In this document: positions 25,506 to 33,208 of the stretch, in pieces
Layout of the letters: each line of letters opens with the position of its first letter
Position numbering within the stretch: the first letter of the stretch is position 1
IMG/VR virus record: IMGVR_UViG_3300042887_004411
Coordinates: 1 to 50,886 of that record
Reading direction: 5' to 3' (one strand)
Origin: a virus
Length of the DNA stretch: 50,886 bases
Made by a program: the position numbers and the translations under genes
The notes under the pieces: model-generated
What the model saw: the letters and a program-made list of their open reading frames with translations, nothing else
What the model was told of the DNA's origin: nothing
Databases searched by the model: none

Positions 25506-26648
25506 TTATTTGCTTGTTTCGTAAAACTCTTTTAATACCTCACGAACGGTATTTTGGAATTGAGATTCAGATACTGTTTTTTGTTGAGGATTTTTAACCG
25601 CTCCTGGTGTTTGACTTAAAGGAGCACCTTTCGCTCTACCCCCACTTTTTTGCTTTGGTGGTGTTCCCGGGAACTTAATTACCTGTTTTCCTGCAGCAGA
25701 AGCAGCAGCTTTTTGCTGAGGCTTTTTAACTACGGTAGCAGCTTTTTGCTGAGGCTTTTTAACTACGGTAGCAGCTTTTTGCTGAGGCTTTTTAACTACG
25801 GTCGGAGTTTGGGTTAAAGAAGCTCCTTTTACTCTACCCCCACTTTTTTGCTTTGGTGGTGTTCCCTTGCCTGCTATAGCAGGAGAACCCGGCCAGGTCG
25901 GTATTCTTTTAACAAAAATGCGACCATTTGCAACATTAATGCTTATTAAATTATTTTTAGAGTCGGTTAAATTAATACCACTTATTTCCCCGTTTTGTAA
26001 TTTACTTACGCTTTCACTATCAACCCCTATTTTCTTTAGAACGTCAGGGGTAAACACCACTCCTCTCTCAGGTATTTTACTTAGATCTTCATTTGTAGCG
26101 GCACTAGTCCACCCTGGTTTATCTTTACCGGTTTTGTCTTTACCTTCTGAACCTTCAAAACCTTGTACAAGACCGCGAGTGAATGCGGCAATACCTCTCC
26201 CTATGTTGCCAAAGAAAGAACCTAATTTACCTAAAAACCCCTTTTTAGGTGCGGTTGATGTAGTAGCAGTTGTAGGAGCAGAAGATGCTGCAGGAGCAGG
26301 GGCTGTAGTTTTAGGAGCTGCTGTAGGCATTGTGCCTGCAGTACGACCGATCGGTGTTATTACTTCAGCGACTATACTTTCAAAACGAGCTTTAAATTCC
26401 GTGTCGTTACTTTCTTTATATGCATTAACGAGTTTGGTCGCCCCGATAAAAAATATTTTTTGCTCGTTAGTTAATTCACTTTCATTTACTGGCATCTGTC
26501 CCTCATTGAGAGATGCTAAAATTTTTCCTACGTTAGGAGTTTCCGCTACAGCTTGTTCAAATGCTTCAAGAAGATCGGCAGCAGAAGATGAATTGATCGC
26601 AACTAACGGATCAACATAGTAAGATTCGTAAATTTGTTCTAGCTTCAT
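25506..26648 (-). CDS. Low-complexity protein with Lys-Pro-Gln tandem repeats (380 aa)
   Basis: I do not recognise the family. Residues 1-95 are folded-looking and helical (MKLEQIYESYYVDPL...). Residues ~100-140 are Ala/Pro/Thr-rich. A short hydrophobic Gly/Phe segment follows (GFLGKLGSFFGNIGRGIAAF, 146-165) that could be an amphipathic or membrane-active helix. Residues ~185-250 look compact (VVFTPDVLKKIGVDSESVSK). The rest is basic and disordered: three copies of an 11-residue VVKKPQQKAAT unit, framed by two copies of GTPPKQKSGGR. It ends with a helix QNTVREVLKEFYE. The highly basic repeats could bind nucleic acid or acidic partners. It lies upstream of the tube-like and sheath genes. Confidence 0.7.
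   Translation of the reverse strand: MKLEQIYESYYVDPLVAINSSSAADLLEAFEQAVAETPNVGKILASLNEGQMPVNESELTNEQKIFFIGATKLVNAYKESNDTEFKARFESIVAEVITPIGRTAGTMPTAAPKTTAPAPAASSAPTTATTSTAPKKGFLGKLGSFFGNIGRGIAAFTRGLVQGFEGSEGKDKTGKDKPGWTSAATNEDLSKIPERGVVFTPDVLKKIGVDSESVSKLQNGEISGINLTDSKNNLISINVANGRIFVKRIPTWPGSPAIAGKGTPPKQKSGGRVKGASLTQTPTVVKKPQQKAATVVKKPQQKAATVVKKPQQKAAASAAGKQVIKFPGTPPKQKSGGRAKGAPLSQTPGAVKNPQQKTVSESQFQNTVREVLKEFYETSK
25705..25802 (-). repeat. 33-bp tandem repeat, three copies
   Basis: Head-to-tail 33-bp units starting at 25705, 25738 and 25771, essentially identical in DNA, encode VVKKPQQKAAT-type 11-mers. In-frame and therefore able to change number without breaking the gene. Confidence 0.9.
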
Positions 26649-26654
26649 AAAAGT

Positions 26655-27719
26655 TTAATACTTACGCAAAAAGTAGCTATTTGTCTGTGGATTAAATCCG
26701 AGCTCAATATTACTAGTGCTTAATTTGCGTGGGTTTCCATTTTTAATTTTGTTAATATCCAAATTATAAGTAGTGATAATTTTTTGGGCTTCTTGATTAG
26801 TAATAGTAGTAACCCCAGTAGTTTTTTTCTTTAAAGTATGAACATTGTTGGTATCGTTCTTTTTCTTTTTATGCATTTGAGCCACCATGGTTAAACTCTT
26901 ACCTGGTTCTGCTCTGCCAAGTTTATTCATACCTGCTGTTAAAGATTGATGGCGTGGACCTCGCTTTTTATCTACGCTCAGAAAATTTTTAAAGCTAAGC
27001 TCTTCAGTTTGTAAGCTATCAAGGGATAGTTTTTTATCTTTTTTCTTTAAGATCCCTTGTATTAAGCGCTCAACATCCCCACTTCGTCGTAATTCTTTAA
27101 AAGCGAGGTTTTCAGGTGCAAACTCCCCACCCTTTTCAAGACCTGCTTTGCGCAAGTTCATAAACTTTTCCTTTACCTTGTCAGCGCATTCAACATCGCA
27201 TTCAGGGCTAAGAGCATATTCTATCATATCTAACATAGCTTGCTTTTTCTTTTTTATTAAATCCAAATCGATTTCGTCTTTAATTTTTATAGGTTTAGGC
27301 TCAGCAATCCATTCATCATTTTTAAGGGAATACACTCCAGTAGAGTGATGAGGTTCAGTTACATCTTGTACGTATGCCTCTACATCATACCCCTTAATAG
27401 TAATATTACGAGTTGTATTCCAAATGGTACCTTTAGCTTTAAAATAGTCTTTTAATAAATCCTTATCTACATCATACTGCTTATAATCAGTTAGTATATG
27501 TAAATCAAAATCACTATATTTGGTATAGTTATAGTTAGCTAAAGAACCGGTGAGAGTAATATCCTCTATATCAACATCTAGGTCTAAATAGTCTACAAAT
27601 GCCGCAGCTATTTCTAAAAGCTTTTCCCTTATATCAGAATTAAGTTTGTTATCGGTCCAGATAATAGGATTGAGTTCTTTATGATACTCAAAGGTAATAT
27701 TGTTGGCAGAAGCATCCAT
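26655..27719 (-). CDS. Nucleotidyltransferase-fold protein
   Basis: A 354-aa protein with the pol-beta-type nucleotidyltransferase signature LTGSLANYNYTKYSDFDLHIL (G58-S59, then ten residues, then D70-x-D72). A further acidic strand occurs at DVEAYVQDV. This is the minimal pattern of MNT/KNT-type enzymes that transfer a nucleotide onto a protein, RNA or small molecule. The C-terminal half is basic (LKKKDKKLSL, MHKKKKNDTN) and could bind RNA. The ATG at 27719 is chosen; an upstream TTG would run into the divergent gene. Only 20 bp separate it from the plus-strand operon, with a shared palindromic promoter-like site. Substrate unknown. Confidence 0.78.
   Translation of the reverse strand: MDASANNITFEYHKELNPIIWTDNKLNSDIREKLLEIAAAFVDYLDLDVDIEDITLTGSLANYNYTKYSDFDLHILTDYKQYDVDKDLLKDYFKAKGTIWNTTRNITIKGYDVEAYVQDVTEPHHSTGVYSLKNDEWIAEPKPIKIKDEIDLDLIKKKKQAMLDMIEYALSPECDVECADKVKEKFMNLRKAGLEKGGEFAPENLAFKELRRSGDVERLIQGILKKKDKKLSLDSLQTEELSFKNFLSVDKKRGPRHQSLTAGMNKLGRAEPGKSLTMVAQMHKKKKNDTNNVHTLKKKTTGVTTITNQEAQKIITTYNLDINKIKNGNPRKLSTSNIELGFNPQTNSYFLRKY
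26659..26664 (-). promoter_or_regulatory. TAAGTA late-promoter-like element inside the 3' end of the upstream gene
   Basis: CGTAAGTATT on the minus strand, 10 nt before the ATG at 26648. It also encodes the last residues (R-K-Y) of the nucleotidyltransferase. Confidence 0.45.
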
Positions 27720-27724
27720 GAATC

Positions 27725-27736
27725 GTAAATATTTAC
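27725..27736. promoter_or_regulatory. Palindromic divergent late-promoter-like site
   Basis: GTAAATATTTAC is a perfect 12-bp palindrome in the 20-bp gap between divergent genes. It reads TAAATA toward both: 10 nt before the minus-strand ATG (27719) and 8 nt before the plus-strand ATG (27740). One site could serve two opposed promoters, or be an operator. Confidence 0.55.
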
Positions 27737-27739
27737 TGA

Positions 27740-28516
27740 ATGTCACGCTTTTTAAAGTTATTAGAAGAAGCAAATATAGCTAATAATCCTGCTGTCTATA
27801 CCGGTAAGGTAGAAGCTATGGTTGAATTTCTTAAAGACAAAAAGAAGATACTTTTTATTACCACGAGCAATCGTTGGGAAGGAGATAAAGAATTACCTAA
27901 GAGCTCTCAACTAGCATGGCATATAGAATCATTTTTAGTAGAAAATAATGTAAAGATTATTGACGCAAGTAAGCTCACTATTCATTACTGCGAAGGCAAT
28001 GTGAGTAGAATGGAAGGTAATAACTGCGGGGTAAAAGATTCTGAATTAAAAGACAAAGAAAAGAACCCTACTGGTAATCACCGTTGCTGGGCATCTATCA
28101 ATAATAAGGACGATGAGCTTTGGAAAATATCTAAAGAGTTATTTGAAGCAGATGCAGTAATATTTTTCGTAAGTGTGCGTTGGGGGCAAACTAATAGTGT
28201 GTATCAGACACTTATAGAGCGTCTTAATTGGATCGAAAACAGACACACCACTTTAGAAGAAGATAATATTGTTGAAGGTAAGGTAGCAGGCATAGTGGTA
28301 GTAGGTCAAAATTGGAACGGCACTCAAGTGTTGGACACTCAAAAGAAAGTGTTAGAGTTTTACGGTTTTGACGTACCTGACGAATTAACTTTTAACTGGC
28401 AGTACACTGATGATGCTTTAGATGAAACTCAAAAAAGCTATAAGGCAGCTCCAAAAGCTTTTGAGAAAGCTTTTGATATGAAATTAAATTTAAAAGAAGA
28501 ATCAAATGAACAGTAA
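27740..28516 (+). CDS. Flavodoxin-fold NAD(P)H/FMN oxidoreductase
   Basis: A 258-aa protein. KKILFITTSNRWEGDKELPKS (in short KILFITTSNRWE, 36-47, then SSQLAWHIESFL) is the flavodoxin-like strand-loop-helix that holds the FMN phosphate. EADAVIFFVSVRWGQTNSVY (136-155) and TLIERLNWIENRH form the second flavin loop and following helix, as in NADPH-dependent FMN reductases and iron-sulfur flavoproteins. Cys84, Cys96 and Cys116 lie between the two and could bind a metal or cluster. It opens a plus-strand operon inserted in the tail module; its end overlaps the next gene by 11 bp. Likely a redox enzyme; partner unknown. Confidence 0.75.
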   Translation: MSRFLKLLEEANIANNPAVYTGKVEAMVEFLKDKKKILFITTSNRWEGDKELPKSSQLAWHIESFLVENNVKIIDASKLTIHYCEGNVSRMEGNNCGVKDSELKDKEKNPTGNHRCWASINNKDDELWKISKELFEADAVIFFVSVRWGQTNSVYQTLIERLNWIENRHTTLEEDNIVEGKVAGIVVVGQNWNGTQVLDTQKKVLEFYGFDVPDELTFNWQYTDDALDETQKSYKAAPKAFEKAFDMKLNLKEESNEQ

Positions 28517-28865
28517 ACATTTAAAACCTTTAACTGAAAAGTATAGTCTTATACGTGAACAAGTAGCAGGAGCTGGAGAAGTATCTGCAGGTGGTTCTAC
28601 GTATTCTCCTGAAAACATGGTTAAAATTGTACCAGTAGCTATTTCTTGGAAAGATATAGGCTTATTTGAACCTAACGACGAAAAAGAAACAAAAGAGACT
28701 GAAAAAGCTATAGACGAGGTAGAAAAGTTGTTTGATGGCTTTCAAAAGGATCTGGATGCATGGCAAAAAAAATATAAAGATCTTGGTGCATTAGATACAG
28801 TTGCAAGAGAGCAAATTGCTCAATTTGTTGCAAAAAATTTATTTGGGTTAACAAAATTAGATTAA
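28506..28865 (+). CDS. Small hypothetical protein (119 aa)
   Basis: Not recognised. The N-terminus is Gly/Ser-rich (EQVAGAGEVSAGGSTYSPEN). Residues 60-105 form a highly charged helix (ETEKAIDEVEKLFDGFQKDL), possibly a coiled coil. Its ATG lies within the end of the flavoprotein gene and its stop overlaps the next start (TAATG), so three genes are translationally coupled. A role as adaptor for one of its neighbours is possible but only from position. Confidence 0.7.
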   Translation: MNSKHLKPLTEKYSLIREQVAGAGEVSAGGSTYSPENMVKIVPVAISWKDIGLFEPNDEKETKETEKAIDEVEKLFDGFQKDLDAWQKKYKDLGALDTVAREQIAQFVAKNLFGLTKLD

Positions 28866-30550
28866 TGTTAAAGTTTAAAAAATACTTTATTCTTAATGAA
28901 GGAGGAGCGGGCGGTCATATGCTTCATCCTTTTGATTTGCCCGAAATTAAAACTGGTGCGCAATTAGCAGATTTATTTGAAAGAACTGCAAACTACTTTG
29001 AAAAGGGTAACACAGCGCCAGTAAAAATCGATGGTGCTAATGCATCAGTACGTTTAGTTACTAACCAACAAGGTAGAAAAGAGTTTGCATTATATAGAGG
29101 CACTGCAAAGGCTATAGAGACCCCTACCACTTTAAATAATCTTAGAAGCTATTTTAACAAGCCTGGGGAACCAGAACATGGCTTTGTAAAGATTGGGGAA
29201 CAAGTATTAACTATTTTTAACGAGGCTATACCTTCAACTACCGAACAACTAAAAGAACTAGGCCTATATGACAACCCTTTAGTATTTTTTAACACCGAGT
29301 ATGTAAGCGGTGCTACTAATGTGATAGGTTATAGTAATAAATTTTTAGCTATTCATTACCCTGCTATAGCAATAAAAAGACAAAGTAAAGTAGGTGGTAG
29401 AGAGTTAAAGAGTTATGAATCTAAAAAACTACCCTATAGGGAAAATGTTCTCAATAGTTATATAGACAAAGTAAATGCCGTCGCGCAAAAATATGGATAT
29501 ACGGTTATTCATCAAGAACTAGCAAGTTTGGTTAAACGTCCAGACCTAACTAAAGTATTAAATTTACCTTTTACTTTAGCAGGAAAAACACAATCTCTAG
29601 GCAATTGGTTAAAAGGTACAACTATACCTAAGACTAAAAACATAACCACGTTAGAGGGTAAAACTATCTCAGCAATGAGTCAAGCTCTTTATCTTGAAGT
29701 AGTAGAAGATAAAAAACCTCTTGAACAAATTGTTGCTCCAAAATATATTTCTCAAGCTATAGAAGGTATTGTAACCTGGCATGCAACTCGCTTATTGGGC
29801 AAGGCTCTTCTTAATAATATGGATTCAGGTATGGGTCCAGTTTCGAAACAAGAAGGTATTGTAATAGATTCTCCACAAGTAGGAAGTACTCAATTTAAGA
29901 TTACTGGTGACTTCTTTGTCCGTAACCGGGTAAGTCCGTTTAAAAAAGCTTCTACAGACGCTACTAAAAAACCAGTAAGAGAGAAAGTTGCAGTGTTTAC
30001 CTATGGTAGATTTAACCCTCCTACTATTGGGCATGAAGCATTAATCGAAAAGCTTGGGGCAGAAGGTAGAAAGCACAAAGCAGAACTCGTTGCAATATTT
30101 CCAACATATTCTCAAGATAATAAAAAGAACCCACTTTCATTTGACGAAAAGGTTCAAGCACTCAAATCTTTTATCCCTAATAACATACAAGTACTACCCG
30201 GGGGTAATACTTTATTTGGAGTGCTTAAATTTCTTAGTACTCAGGGATACACCCACGTTATCCAGATAGCAGGTTCAGATCGTATACCTGAGTATGAAAA
30301 AATTGTAAATACCTATAACGGTAGACCTGATAAAAAAAGTGAAATACTCTTTACTATACCCAAATTTGAATTTGTAAATGCTGGTCAAAGAGATCCGGAT
30401 GCTGAAGGGGTTGCAGGTATGAGTGCAACTAAAGTAAGAGAAGCAGCTGTTAATGATGATTATAATACATTTGAAGCTGGTATCCCAAAGAGAATACCAG
30501 CTCCATTAAAGAAACAAATGTTTAATGCTATTAAAGCAGCGCTTACCTAA
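28865..30550 (+). CDS. Fusion of a ligase-type nucleotidyltransferase and an NMN adenylyltransferase-like domain
   Basis: A 561-aa two-domain protein. Residues ~20-360 carry the covalent nucleotidyltransferase motifs of ATP-dependent RNA/DNA ligases: APVKIDGANASVRLV with the adenylation-type K54-x-D-G57, FFNTEYVSGAT (141-151) as motif III, KQEGIVIDSP (328-337) as motif IV and QFKITGDFFVRNR (343-355) as motif V with K345. Residues ~372-561 form a cytidylyltransferase/NMNAT-type Rossmann domain: FTYGRFNPPTIGHEALI (378-394) has the (H/T)-x-G-H motif, and MSATKVREA (519-527) matches the S-x-T-x-x-R motif. Family knowledge: the first would activate a nucleic-acid 5' end with AMP; the second would make NAD or a similar dinucleotide. 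Its end overlaps a convergent gene by 8 bp. Confidence 0.8.
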   Translation: MLKFKKYFILNEGGAGGHMLHPFDLPEIKTGAQLADLFERTANYFEKGNTAPVKIDGANASVRLVTNQQGRKEFALYRGTAKAIETPTTLNNLRSYFNKPGEPEHGFVKIGEQVLTIFNEAIPSTTEQLKELGLYDNPLVFFNTEYVSGATNVIGYSNKFLAIHYPAIAIKRQSKVGGRELKSYESKKLPYRENVLNSYIDKVNAVAQKYGYTVIHQELASLVKRPDLTKVLNLPFTLAGKTQSLGNWLKGTTIPKTKNITTLEGKTISAMSQALYLEVVEDKKPLEQIVAPKYISQAIEGIVTWHATRLLGKALLNNMDSGMGPVSKQEGIVIDSPQVGSTQFKITGDFFVRNRVSPFKKASTDATKKPVREKVAVFTYGRFNPPTIGHEALIEKLGAEGRKHKAELVAIFPTYSQDNKKNPLSFDEKVQALKSFIPNNIQVLPGGNTLFGVLKFLSTQGYTHVIQIAGSDRIPEYEKIVNTYNGRPDKKSEILFTIPKFEFVNAGQRDPDAEGVAGMSATKVREAAVNDDYNTFEAGIPKRIPAPLKKQMFNAIKAALT

Positions 30551-31136
30551 AGCGTGGACCGTTATACCAGGATACCAAGCTACGACGAATACCGCTAGTT
30601 ACTGGGGTTACTCGGTGCTGTAAATAAGACGGAAAAATAAGAAGAGAACCACGTGGTGCAAACTTGTTTAGATCAAATTCTGGACGTGCTACTTGATCGA
30701 TTTCAAAGATACCGCCTTCGTAATCTTCTGGATGACTAAGCTGCACTACTGCAGTAATCTTACGATCAAAGATAGCATTATCATGTAAGCAATCCATGTG
30801 CCAGTTATAAAACTGCTTGGTTTCGGCATTACCATTATATTCGGTATATTGCAAAGAATCGAAACCAAAACTTACATCAAAGTTAAACATCTTTGAATTA
30901 ACTGCATTTACATAATCGTTTAAGATGGTATTAATTTCTCGATGAGCATAAACGTCAATCCAACGAATAGTGCTATTACGAATAGAAAAATCTAGCTTAG
31001 AGGTATTCTCTCCTGAATTAGTGTCATGAGAACCAATAACACCAGATTGCTCAGGGTAGAGCATAGCGGTATTAACGATGTGATCACAGAATTGATCGTT
31101 AAAAGCTCGTGTAAAAATTTGATATGAATTTACCAT
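30543..31136 (-). CDS. 2OG/Fe(II) oxygenase, PKHD type, copy 1
   Basis: A 197-aa 2-oxoglutarate-dependent dioxygenase. The metal triad is H113-x-D115 (NWHMD) and H174 (LQHRVTPVTSG). R184, ten residues after H174, binds 2-oxoglutarate. GGIFEID and RGSLLIFPSYL complete the double-stranded beta-helix. It is clearly paralogous to 41101-41682, sharing the T-P-V-T-S-G-x-R-x-S-L-V-S-W block. Family members hydroxylate proline, lysine or other side chains, and some act on small molecules. Its 3' end overlaps the ligase-NMNAT gene on the other strand. Confidence 0.88.
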   Translation of the reverse strand: MVNSYQIFTRAFNDQFCDHIVNTAMLYPEQSGVIGSHDTNSGENTSKLDFSIRNSTIRWIDVYAHREINTILNDYVNAVNSKMFNFDVSFGFDSLQYTEYNGNAETKQFYNWHMDCLHDNAIFDRKITAVVQLSHPEDYEGGIFEIDQVARPEFDLNKFAPRGSLLIFPSYLQHRVTPVTSGIRRSLVSWYNGPRFR

Positions 31137-31168
31137 GATGAAATATATTATAGTTATTTTTTAATAAG

Positions 31169-31777
31169 TCAATACTCGGTATTAAAGAAAAACGTTTGGA
31201 ATAAACGACCGTCTTCTGGTGTATTACCGAAATAATCTAAAGATGCGTGAAAGTAATCTCCTCTATATAATACTAAACGATTAAATTTGTTACCCACTAT
31301 ATCATGCAAATGCCACTTAGTATAATCTTGCCATTCATATGGTAAGATCTCTTTACCCATAAGTTCATCATCTATACTACCATCTTGTTTACGTGGACAA
31401 GCATGCCAACCAGTTCTCTTATGTTTAAATAACCCGGTACCTGCTGTTACCGGCGCATCTGGTGTAAGATAACATACCCCAGCCCAGGATGTAGTACCAT
31501 CATGATGTATCCAGGTACGATCGCTTGCGTAAGTTAATTGGTAACAACCGGTATAATCCCCGGGGGTATTGTCCCCATACCATACAATTTTACCTGCATG
31601 AGGTTTAATTAAATCCTCAATAGCTTGCTTTATAGAAGGAGTTGAAAACGGTTTAGTTCTACGGCCTGGAAAGTTACCGGTTACAGTAAACTCTTGCTTA
31701 AGAGCAAAGTCCCGTACTTCAAGCGGATTACTATAAAAGTTCTCCTGTATAAGTAGGCTCGTATGGTAATGCTTCAT
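31169..31777 (-). CDS. 2OG/Fe(II) oxygenase-like protein (DUF6445 type)
   Basis: A 202-aa protein with a probable jelly-roll oxygenase core: WIHHDGTTSWAGVCYLTPDA holds H91-x-D93, FHASLDYFGN holds H177, and R191 follows 14 residues later in DGRLFQTFFFN. The last block is what I associate with DUF6445. It is different from the two PKHD-type copies. The start codon lies in the loop of a 13-bp perfect hairpin (31757-31799), and a TAAGTT lies 6 nt upstream, so its translation may be controlled by RNA folding. It lies between the collagen-like fibre genes and oxygenase copy 1. Confidence 0.75.
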   Translation of the reverse strand: MKHYHTSLLIQENFYSNPLEVRDFALKQEFTVTGNFPGRRTKPFSTPSIKQAIEDLIKPHAGKIVWYGDNTPGDYTGCYQLTYASDRTWIHHDGTTSWAGVCYLTPDAPVTAGTGLFKHKRTGWHACPRKQDGSIDDELMGKEILPYEWQDYTKWHLHDIVGNKFNRLVLYRGDYFHASLDYFGNTPEDGRLFQTFFFNTEY

Positions 31778-31799
31778 GTAAAGAACTTACCATACGAGC
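31757..31799 (-). promoter_or_regulatory. 13-bp perfect hairpin with the start codon in its loop
   Basis: GCTCGTATGGTAA (31757-31769) and its exact inverse complement (31787-31799) flank a 17-nt loop holding the ATG at 31775-31777. There is no T-run, so it is not an intrinsic terminator. It starts 14 bp after the stop of the collagen-like gene. TAAGTT (31784-31789) overlaps the upstream arm. Candidate translational control or RNA-processing site. Confidence 0.6.
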
Positions 31800-31812
31800 A
31801 AATTTACTCCAC

Positions 31813-33195
31813 TTATACCTTTGAACTGAGCTGCTCGATAATAGTACTCATATCCTTTACCGCTGCCATGACTAGTGGTAAAACCTTTGCAGGATTTACT
31901 CTAGCATATCTAGTACTATCATTTTCAAACAAATCTCTAGTTATTACCGGACTTATAGCGTAAGGCCATGCACCCGAAAGTTCTTGTGCAATAAACCCGG
32001 TATCAGGTGTTCCTGCAAGTATTCTAGGTTCTGGTAATGTAGCAGCAGATAGCTCAGGTTTCCAAGTAAAGTTATAAACATTAATTAATCTTAGTTTATC
32101 AAGACTATTATTAATAATACTTAAATTTTCTTTTAATCTTGCATCGCTGACACAGAACGTAAACCCAGCGGGTCCTTGCGGTCCACGTGGACCGGTAGGG
32201 CCTTGCGGGCCAGCTCCACCAGGAGGTCCTTGACCAGTACCTGCAGGTCCGGGAGGTCCTTGAAAGCCAGCTGGTCCGGTTGGACCTGGTGGACCGTTAG
32301 AGCCAGCTGGTCCGGGAGGACCGGTTGGACCGGTTGGACCAGGAGATCCGGGTGGCCCTCCAGGTCCGGGACCTCCGGCAGGTCCAGGGGGCCCCGGAGG
32401 TCCCGGAGGGCCGGTAAAGCCTGCAGGTCCAGTTGGACCTGGCGGTCCCGGTGGGGATGGACCTGCTGGTCCAGGAGGCCCGGGAGGACCCGGGGGGCCA
32501 GGACCGCCGGTTGCGCCTGTTGGTCCAGTAAACCCTGTAACTCCTTGAGGTCCTGCAGGTCCTGCAGCTCCTTGACCGCCTTGCGGTCCTTGTGGACCGG
32601 TAGGGCTCGGGCCTGAATTACCTTGAGGTCCGGTATTGCCTTGCGGCCCAGCTGGAGGTGTAGGACCTGTTGTACCTTGCGGACCGCGTGGACCTTGAGG
32701 ACCTGCATTACCTTGCGGGCCTAGTGGTCCTTGTGGACCAAGCGGTGCAGTACCCTGCGGGCCAATATTCCCTTGTGGGCCTTGTGGACCGGTAATATTA
32801 GTAAAACCTTGTGGGCCGGTTGCTCCCTGAGGTCCTAATGGTCCAGCTGGGCCTTGCGCACCTTGTGGGCCTTGTGGGCCTGCTACTAGAGCTCCTTGAG
32901 GGCCTATAGGTCCCTGTGGACCGGTACCACCTGGTGCCCCGTTAGGACCTGCAGAACCTTGTGGGCCAGTTGGTCCTTGCGGACCAACTGTACCTGCTGT
33001 ACCTTGCGGTCCAATATTACCTTGAGGTCCAGTAGGGCCATTAGTACCAGAAAAACCGGATCGTCCTGAATAACCAGATACACCAGAATAAGCAGATAAA
33101 CCACTATAACCAGATTCTCCAGAATAACCAGAAAAACCGCTGGCGCCGGAATACCCGGATATACCTGCTAAGGTTGCAATTGATGAAAAGGACAT
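31813..33195 (-). CDS. Collagen-like tail fibre with S74 chaperone domain, copy 1
   Basis: A 460-aa fibre. Residues ~10-50 are Ser-Gly-X repeats ([14 protein letters not shown]). Residues ~52-347 are Gly-X-Y collagen repeats, first GPQGPQ/GNT types, then GPPGPP types with Pro in the Y position. Residues ~350-460 are an intramolecular chaperone of the endosialidase/S74 family: SDARLKENL at the autocleavage site (cleavage is before this Ser in the family), then [34 protein letters not shown] and a final helix. Family knowledge: the chaperone trimerises the fibre and is then removed. The collagen part is G+C-rich because of Gly/Pro codons. TAAATA lies 7 nt before its ATG. It is the last of three tandem paralogues. 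Confidence 0.9.
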   Translation of the reverse strand: MSFSSIATLAGISGYSGASGFSGYSGESGYSGLSAYSGVSGYSGRSGFSGTNGPTGPQGNIGPQGTAGTVGPQGPTGPQGSAGPNGAPGGTGPQGPIGPQGALVAGPQGPQGAQGPAGPLGPQGATGPQGFTNITGPQGPQGNIGPQGTAPLGPQGPLGPQGNAGPQGPRGPQGTTGPTPPAGPQGNTGPQGNSGPSPTGPQGPQGGQGAAGPAGPQGVTGFTGPTGATGGPGPPGPPGPPGPAGPSPPGPPGPTGPAGFTGPPGPPGPPGPAGGPGPGGPPGSPGPTGPTGPPGPAGSNGPPGPTGPAGFQGPPGPAGTGQGPPGGAGPQGPTGPRGPQGPAGFTFCVSDARLKENLSIINNSLDKLRLINVYNFTWKPELSAATLPEPRILAGTPDTGFIAQELSGAWPYAISPVITRDLFENDSTRYARVNPAKVLPLVMAAVKDMSTIIEQLSSKV

Positions 33196-33202
33196 TTTAT
33201 TA

Positions 33203-33208
33203 TATTTA
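33203..33208 (-). promoter_or_regulatory. TAAATA late-promoter-like element
   Basis: AATAAATATAATAAAATG context on the minus strand, 7 nt before the ATG at 33195. It lies in the 13-bp gap between two collagen-like genes. Confidence 0.45.
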
